Positions 15,301-18,246 of a DNA stretch of 18,246 nucleotides are shown piece after piece. Both the position numbers and the translations under genes were made by a program. This stretch comes from Chloromonas sp. AAM2 (Eukaryota; Chlorophyta; Chlorophyceae; Chlamydomonadales; Chlamydomonadaceae): the NCBI GenBank assembly GCA_004335635.1, contig QAXH01005069.1:18327-36572 (forward strand). The letters run 5' to 3'. Under the pieces are notes generated by a model. The model was not told the origin of the DNA. It ran no database searches and saw only the letters and a list, made by a program, of their open reading frames with translations. How positions within the stretch are numbered: the stretch's first letter is position 1; every line of letters begins with the position of its first letter.

Positions 15301-18246
15301 TTCAGAGTTCCTTGAGGTTGAGCGTCGCTACAACTACACCACCCCAAAGACATTCCTCGAGCTTATTAAGCTGTACAAGAATGTGCTGCTGCGCAAGCGC
15401 AAGCAGACTCAGGTGGGCATGCACCGCCATGTAGTTCATGTGCTGAGTACAGTTACCGTCATTCTTGATGCTTGTCAACCCTGATGTCGTACCTTTCTTT
15501 ATTGCCCACTGCCCTTCTCAGCCCTGCAACCCTGCCAGGGCCTCCTCTGGCTATGCAACAACTCCCTGACTGTTGGCTAAGCCCTTTTTCTTGTCCTGCG
15601 ATTTCCAGGACAACATGGACCGGCTCGAGAACGGGTTGAACAAGCTGCACAAGGTGCAGGGCGAGGTTGACCTGCTGGTGGAGGCCGCCAAGGTCATGGC
15701 GGTGGAGGTCGAGCAGAAGGTGGCCAGCGCCAACGTGTTCGCGGAGCAGGTCGGCGTGGAGAAAGAGAAGGTCAACGCAGAGAATGGTGCGTGACAGGGT
15801 CAGTCCGCGTGAAGTGCACAGTGGCTTGGCACAGGTGACACAACCAACACAGGCCATGCCACTTTGCTGTTTGAGCATTGACCTGAAGCTGCCAAGCTGC
15901 TCATGGGTTTGTTCCCACGTTAGCAGTGGTCAGCACTGCAGAACAGCCATGCGTTTGCTGACACTGGACCCCTTGCCCAATCGTCACGCCTGTCCCACGC
16001 TCGCAGCCGCTGCCCAAGTGGAGGCGGAGAAGTGTGCTGTCATCGCCCGCGAGGTGTCCGCCAAGCAGACCAGCTGCGAGGCCGACCTGGCCGCAGCCGA
16101 GCCGCTGGTGGCTCAGGCCGAGGCCGCCTTGGACACGCTGAACAAGAAGGATCTGGGCGAGGCCAAGTCGCTCAAGAAGCCGCCCCAGGGCGTGGACGAC
16201 ATCACGGCAGTGATCATCATCCTGCTGGAGAACAACCCCAAGGACAAGAGCTGGGGCGCGGCGCAGAAGCTCATGAACAACGTGGACAAGTTTCTGGAAA
16301 GGCTCAAGGGATTCAAGGTGACTGCTCTCAGTGTGCATGCAGCACCACATGCTGCCCTGTGCAGGTGCTTCTGTATCAAGTGGCCATGCATCATCCTCAG
16401 TTGTAGACTGCACTGGGCCTGCTTCTGAAGCATCTTCTGTGTAGCTGACTGCCGCCGTGGCCCTTTCCTTGTGTCCAGGCCATCATTGACGAGGGCAAGA
16501 TCCAGAAGAAGACCGTTGATGCTACACGTGTGTACCTGGAGATGCCTCACTTCAACCGCGACATCATCTGGAACAAGTCACGTGCCGCGGCAGGACTGTG
16601 CGATTGGGCGATTAACATCGTCAAGTGAGTAGACGCATCAGCCTGCATGTAGCATCAGCTTTGGCTACGTGCTTGCAGCGGCTCATAGTATCAGCGACTA
16701 GCTTTAGCCAAGACCGAGGCTCACAATCCATTTTGCTCTTCTTTGCAGGTACTTTGACGTTGTGTCTGAGGTTGAGCCCAAGCGCCAGGAGCTGGCTGCT
16801 GCCAACGCCAAGCTCGAGGAAGCCAACATCACCCTGGCGGCCGTCCAGGAGAAGGTGGCGGAGCTCAACGCCATGGTGCAGGACCTCGAGTCCCAGTTCA
16901 AGGCGGCCACAGAGGACAAGGAAGCGGCCATCAAGGAGAGCGAGAGGTGCCAGCGCAAGCTGGAGCTGGCAAACCGCCTCATCACTGCCCTGGCCAGCGA
17001 GGGCGAGCGTTGGGCCATGACCGTCGAGCAGCTGCGTAAGGATTACGAAGTGCTTACGGGTGACATGCTGCTCGCGGCTGCCTTTGTCAGCTACGCCGGT
17101 CCCTTCACCTCAAAGTTCCGCGCTGGTCTTATCGAGGACTGGATCAAGTTCTTGAAGGAGCGCCAGACGCCCATGACCGAGGGCATCAGCGATCCTCTCA
17201 AGGTGCTGGTGGATGACGCCATGGTGGCCAGCTGGATCCGCGAGGGCCTGCCATCGGACCCCACCAGTGTGCAGAACGGCACCATCCTGACCAACAGCGA
17301 GCGCTGGCCTCTGATGATGGACCCGCAGCTGCAGGGCATTGTGTGGATCAAGGAGCGCGAGAGCAAAAACTCGCTGCAAGTCATCCGTATGGGAGCCGAC
17401 AACATGGTGTCCGTCATGGAGCGCGCCATCGAGTCTGGGTGCAGTGTGCTCATCGAGAACATGGGCGAGTCCATCGATGCGGTACTCAACCCCGTCATCA
17501 CTCGCTCCACCTTCAAGAAGGGTCGCAACCTGTACGTCAAGATGGGAGACAAGGAGGTCGAGTACAACAAGAACTTCAAGCTGTTCCTGCACACCAAGCT
17601 GTCCAATCCCCACTACCCCCCGGAGATCCAGGCCGAGACCACGCTCATCAACTTCACAGTGACTGAGAAGGGCCTTGAAGACCAGCTGCTGGCGCTGGTG
17701 GTGAACAAGGAACGGCCGGACCTCGAGGAGACCAAGACACAGCTCATCATCCAGGTGGGAGGCAGACCGGGTCATCTGATGTATGAGCATGACACGGCCT
17801 GGTTTGGTAGCGCCATGCGACAGCTATAACCCAGAAACCCGCATGCTCGATGAAATCAATCCACACTGGTTGAAGCTCACATGTGTCCCTGTTGAGGGCC
17901 AGCCATCAACGACTGTGCACTGAGCCTGCTTTGCGCTTCCTTCTTTTGCCAACAGAACACTGAGTTCACCATCAAGCTCAAGCAGCTCGAAGACGAGCTC
18001 CTGTTCAAGCTGTCGAACGCCGAGGGCGACATCACCGAGGACGTGGCACTGATCGAGTCTCTTGAGGAGAGCAAGCGAGTGGCCACTGAAATCAATGAGA
18101 AGGTCAAGGAGGCGAAGGAGACAGAGGTGGCAATTAACGAGAACCGCAACAAGTACCGCAACGTCGCAGCGCGCGGTGCAATGCTGTTCTTCCTGCTCAA
18201 CTCGCTCAACAAGATCCATGCCTTCTATCAGTTCTCCCTTAACGCC
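1040..18246 (+). CDS. ODA11: Outer arm dynein alpha heavy chain (3' partial, 33 exons)
   Basis: Motor heavy chain of the axonemal outer dynein arm; it hydrolyses ATP to slide doublet microtubules in flagella. Exons as read: 1040-1042, 1153-1270, 1357-1478, 1755-1955, 2136-2803, 3020-3269, 3464-4909, 5180-5317, 5653-5886, 6111-6296, 6566-6742, 6959-7105, 7276-7512, 7701-7928, 8045-8724, 8989-9281, 9521-9965, 10206-10398, 10597-10743, 10918-11139, 11319-11560, 11718-11942, 12231-12611, 12779-12969, 13138-13810, 14036-14190, 14420-15142, 15306-15412, 15609-15786, 16007-16317, 16479-16624, 16749-17754, 17956-18246+. The join gives 3,588 codons without a stop. Domain order is Kelch, IPT, filamin Ig, Kelch, helical tail, linker, AAA1-AAA4, stalk, AAA5. 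The Kelch/filamin tail separates alpha from the beta and gamma chains. All introns are GT-AG except two GC-AG. The gene is cut by the window edge; AAA6 and the C-terminus are missing. Family assignment is very secure; individual exon ends are inferred from splice signals and dynein conservation. Confidence 0.93.
1153..2700 (+). other. Kelch beta-propeller 1 (exons 2-5)
   Basis: Residues about 2-335 contain six Kelch-type strand motifs with the di-glycine hallmark, in order LLFGG, LLIFGG, FIFGG, LIMGG, FSFGG and LMFGG, each followed at Kelch spacing by a Trp or Tyr (for example [18 protein letters not shown]). Six blades fit one closed propeller. Kelch propellers bind proteins. In the alpha chain this domain forms the distal tail, where inference from known outer-arm architecture has it contact neighbouring heavy chains or adjacent arms. 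Junctions: AATG/GCAAG restores Gly at 1270/1357, and the introns at 1479-1754 and 1956-2135 fall at codon boundaries. Confidence 0.88.
1569..1746 (+). repeat. Repeats in intron 3: 23-bp duplicated unit and (ATGC)n tracts
   Basis: Within intron 1479-1754 a perfect 23-bp unit occurs at 1601-1623 and again at 1634-1656 (period 33). GCATGC palindromes are frequent around 1571-1580, and (ATGC)4 occupies 1731-1746 just before the acceptor at 1754. Confidence 0.92.
2701..3212 (+). other. IPT/TIG-like Ig domain (exons 5-6)
   Basis: Residues about 336-435 begin with a GPVFGST stretch followed by LLIKG, a phenylalanine, DGTIKVKFG and later a TPNY-containing strand, which is the usual IPT/TIG layout of an Ig-like beta sandwich. 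The block is split by a 216-nt intron (2804-3019). The junction AA/T restores Asn and gives KFGTNEKNEV. The domain links propeller 1 to the filamin-type repeat; no catalytic role is expected. Confidence 0.7.
3213..3710 (+). other. Filamin-type Ig repeat (exons 6-7)
   Basis: Residues about 436-533 carry both filamin/ABP280 signatures: GPGL at 436-439 opening the domain and GSPF at 526-529 closing it. Between them are strands rich in Val, Thr and Tyr and a [11 protein letters not shown] segment typical of the repeat. Exon 6 ends in VQ at 3269 and exon 7 resumes with AKD at 3464. Filamin repeats mediate protein contacts; here the repeat sits between two Kelch propellers, an arrangement known for green algal alpha heavy chains. 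Confidence 0.85.
3270..3299 (+). repeat. (GT)15 microsatellite forming a splice donor
   Basis: Thirty uninterrupted bases of GT repeat start at the donor of intron 6 (3270-3463, 194 nt), directly after the CAG that ends exon 6. The donor dinucleotide is the first repeat unit. It codes nothing. Confidence 0.97.
3711..4909 (+). other. Kelch beta-propeller 2 (exon 7)
   Basis: Residues about 540-936 hold a second set of Kelch-type blades: [15 protein letters not shown], a degenerate [22 protein letters not shown], and a last blade lacking the glycine pair (LVVLNSA). The propeller is therefore more diverged than the first. It is coded almost entirely by exon 7 (1,446 nt), the longest exon in the window. 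Between the second and third blades lies a long acidic low-complexity insert (see separate entry). The exon ends FLTKMK just before a GTGGGC donor. Confidence 0.82.
4075..4260 (+). repeat. Ala/Pro/Glu-rich low-complexity insert in Kelch 2
   Basis: About 62 codons (residues ~658-719) are dominated by Ala, Glu, Pro and Gly, with imperfect repeats of EGAE, PAPA and EEA and no aromatic residues. It is strongly acidic and likely disordered, looping out between two Kelch blades. DNA-level imperfect repetition (GAGG, GCACC, GCTGAGG) suggests growth by replication slippage. I recall a similar acidic Ala/Pro/Glu insert at this place in the Chlamydomonas chain, so its presence is probably conserved while its sequence is not. 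Confidence 0.8.
5099..5120 (+). repeat. Perfect inverted repeat (hairpin) in intron 7
   Basis: TAGGCTTTT (5099-5107) and AAAAGCCTA (5112-5120) are exact reverse complements separated by TTTC, giving a 9-bp stem. It lies in a conspicuously AT-rich patch (5058-5115) of the 270-nt intron 4910-5179, about 60 nt upstream of the acceptor. Confidence 0.9.
5318..5652 (+). other. Intron 8, longest intron, no content recognised
   Basis: This 335-nt intron runs from a GTAAGC donor to a pyrimidine-rich CCCCCTCAG acceptor. It is T-rich relative to the exons. I see no gene, RNA or significant repeat in it. Confidence 0.8.
6356..6461 (+). repeat. Perfect 53-bp tandem duplication in intron 10
   Basis: Two identical 53-bp copies sit head to tail at 6356-6408 and 6409-6461 inside the intron 6297-6565. 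I compared them base by base and found no difference, so the duplication is recent or maintained. It has no coding consequence. Confidence 0.95.
6492..6548 (+). repeat. Short tandem repeats (11-bp and 14-bp units) in intron 10
   Basis: The unit CCCATGCCTGA occurs at 6492-6502 and 6503-6513 with a partial third copy, followed by CCCATGTGCCTTGC at 6521-6534 and 6535-6548. The tract ends about 17 bases before the acceptor at 6565. Confidence 0.9.
7701..9140 (+). other. Dynein linker / N2 domain (exons 14-16)
   Basis: Residues about 1310-1660 carry the linker family signatures: the W-AYLESLF motif near 1350, the [11 protein letters not shown] segment near 1434 followed by LLDILSNG, and the ENKVE-like [10 protein letters not shown] block after it. 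The linker is the mechanical lever that swings across the AAA ring in the power stroke. Exon 15 (8045-8724, 680 nt) codes most of it. Its last codon is split AT/G, giving [18 protein letters not shown] across the 264-nt intron 8725-8988. Confidence 0.9.
9141..10743 (+). other. AAA1, main ATPase site (exons 16-19)
   Basis: AAA1 is the principal ATP hydrolysis site. Walker A GPAGTGKT is residues 1705-1712, split by an intron between the Thr and the second Gly codon. Walker B GCFDEFNR places Asp1757 and catalytic Glu1758. The sensor-I region ITMNPGY has Asn1831, followed by [15 protein letters not shown]. All key residues are present, so this site should be active. The remainder reads [11 protein letters not shown] and NDLFPG, standard landmarks between AAA1 and AAA2. 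Two introns in this block use GC donors (9282-9520 and 10744-10917). Confidence 0.95.
9282..9520 (+). other. GC-AG intron inside the AAA1 Walker A codons
   Basis: The ACA-G / GC-AAG-ACC join is forced by the invariant GPAGTGKT motif. No GT lies where a donor is needed; the boundary is AG/GCAAGC, which fits the known strong AG/GCAAGT consensus of GC-AG introns. The acceptor is TTCCTTGCAG. The 239-nt intron is phase 1. The octamer CAGGCAAG occurs at both ends (9279-9286 and 9518-9525), so cDNA alone cannot place the cut, but only this placement has recognisable dinucleotides. Confidence 0.88.
10744..10917 (+). other. Second GC-AG intron, between AAA1 and AAA2
   Basis: Exon 19 ends LEFEE at 10743 and exon 20 begins [11 protein letters not shown] at 10918. 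The donor is AG/GCAAGT, the ideal GC-AG form, and the acceptor is CCTTTCAG. Joining here keeps the same residue count as other heavy chains over this stretch. An alternative GT donor after GCAAGTGGT (10753) would add three residues (Ala-Ser-Gly) and is a weaker site (GTGGCT). Confidence 0.82.
10918..12611 (+). other. AAA2 with atypical P-loop, plus AAA2-AAA3 connector (exons 20-23)
   Basis: The P-loop reads GPTGSGRT at residues 2009-2016: Arg (AGG, 11047-11049) stands where Walker A needs Lys. The Walker-B-like WIMLDGD is present with its first Asp at 2098, followed by [13 protein letters not shown], the AAA2 landmark. AAA2 in axonemal dyneins binds nucleotide structurally and is not expected to hydrolyse it, so the change may be tolerated. 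Exon 23 (12231-12611) codes the conserved connector with [23 protein letters not shown]. Split codons CG/C and AA/G restore Arg and Lys at the junctions. Confidence 0.92.
12779..13810 (+). other. AAA3 nucleotide site (exons 24-25)
   Basis: Canonical Walker A GGAGVGKT lies at residues 2359-2366 and Walker [11 protein letters not shown] has Asp2425-Asp2426. The phrase [14 protein letters not shown] and the YVACMNP sensor segment follow, as in other heavy chains. AAA3 is the regulatory site whose nucleotide state gates AAA1 output. The two exons are joined G/AT (Asp) over a 168-nt intron that stays open in frame. The block ends NIAKK with the Lys codon split AA/G. Confidence 0.93.
14036..15142 (+). 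other. AAA4 nucleotide site (exons 26-27)
   Basis: GVGGSGKQ at residues 2706-2713 is the usual dynein AAA4 P-loop, including the Gln after Lys, and runs into [33 protein letters not shown] is the matching Walker B region. The domain starts with [28 protein letters not shown] in the AAA3-AAA4 boundary. The junction G/AG (Glu) joins 14190 to 14420. It ends [11 protein letters not shown] just before the stalk. Confidence 0.93.
15306..17020 (+). other. Stalk coiled coil and microtubule-binding tip (exons 28-32)
   Basis: The block starts [24 protein letters not shown], the standard lead-in. CC1 is about residues 2930-3045 ([28 protein letters not shown] and following heptads). The tip is about 3046-3155, with [46 protein letters not shown] and [17 protein letters not shown]2 is about 3157-3235, ending [22 protein letters not shown]. 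The tip binds tubulin and its affinity is set by register shift in the coil. Five introns interrupt this part, one splitting CC1 from its continuation at 15787-16006. Confidence 0.92.
17021..18246 (+). other. AAA5 and buttress region, open at window edge (exons 32-33)
   Basis: Residues 3236-3588 follow the AAA5 family pattern: [17 protein letters not shown], where a P-loop would be but is degenerate as in all dyneins, then [34 protein letters not shown], the [20 protein letters not shown] segment and the buttress helices with IESLEESK and [23 protein letters not shown]. The frame is open at the last base (ending FSLNA), so the end of AAA5, AAA6 and the C-terminal domain are outside the window. 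Exon 33 starts at 17956 after TTTTGCCAACAG. Confidence 0.93.

Noticed and set aside
1..18246. Transposons, CRISPR arrays, tRNA or rRNA genes, phage or viral genes
   Set aside because: No terminal repeats with transposase-like coding, no spaced repeat array, and no recognisable RNA gene were seen. All supported coding sequence belongs to the one heavy-chain gene.

Overview
This window is nuclear DNA from a flagellated green alga. The evidence is roughly 32 short introns (86-335 nt) with mostly GTGAGT/GTGGG-type donors, a strong G/C third-position bias (AAG, CTG, GAG, GTC, CAG), and one very large gene whose decoded protein closely resembles what I remember of the Chlamydomonas outer-arm dynein alpha heavy chain. 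The Kelch/filamin tail places it in the chlamydomonadalean (Volvocales-like) greens. I cannot name the species.

Layout: 1-1039 is upstream flank and presumptive promoter/5' UTR with no supportable gene. From 1040 to the right edge (18246) everything belongs to one plus-strand gene, the alpha heavy chain of the outer arm dynein (Chlamydomonas ODA11). I joined 33 coding exons by hand. They keep one reading frame throughout and give 10,764 nt, or 3,588 codons, and the gene runs off the window. If it is close to the Chlamydomonas protein (about 4,500 residues, from memory), the rest of AAA5, AAA6 and the C-terminal domain lie beyond the edge.

Protein order: N-terminal Kelch propeller (res ~2-335), IPT/TIG-like domain (~336-435), filamin-type Ig repeat (~436-533), second Kelch propeller (~540-936) interrupted by an acidic Ala/Pro/Glu insert (~658-719), helical tail (~937-1310), linker (~1310-1630), AAA1 (Walker A 1705-1712), AAA2 (P-loop 2009-2016 with Arg in the Lys position), AAA3 (2359-2366), AAA4 (2706-2713), stalk coiled coil with microtubule-binding tip (~2930-3235), and the start of AAA5 (3236-3588, open). 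The motor half makes ATP-dependent force on doublet microtubules. The Kelch/IPT/filamin half is a protein-interaction tail replacing most of the usual dynein N1 tail.

No unknown multi-gene system is present. The points worth a second look are a start codon alone in its coding exon, two GC-AG introns (one splitting the AAA1 Walker A motif and bounded by an 8-bp direct repeat), a Lys-to-Arg change in the AAA2 P-loop, two stop-free introns of length 3n, a (GT)15 tract forming a splice donor, and several tandem duplications and a hairpin confined to introns.
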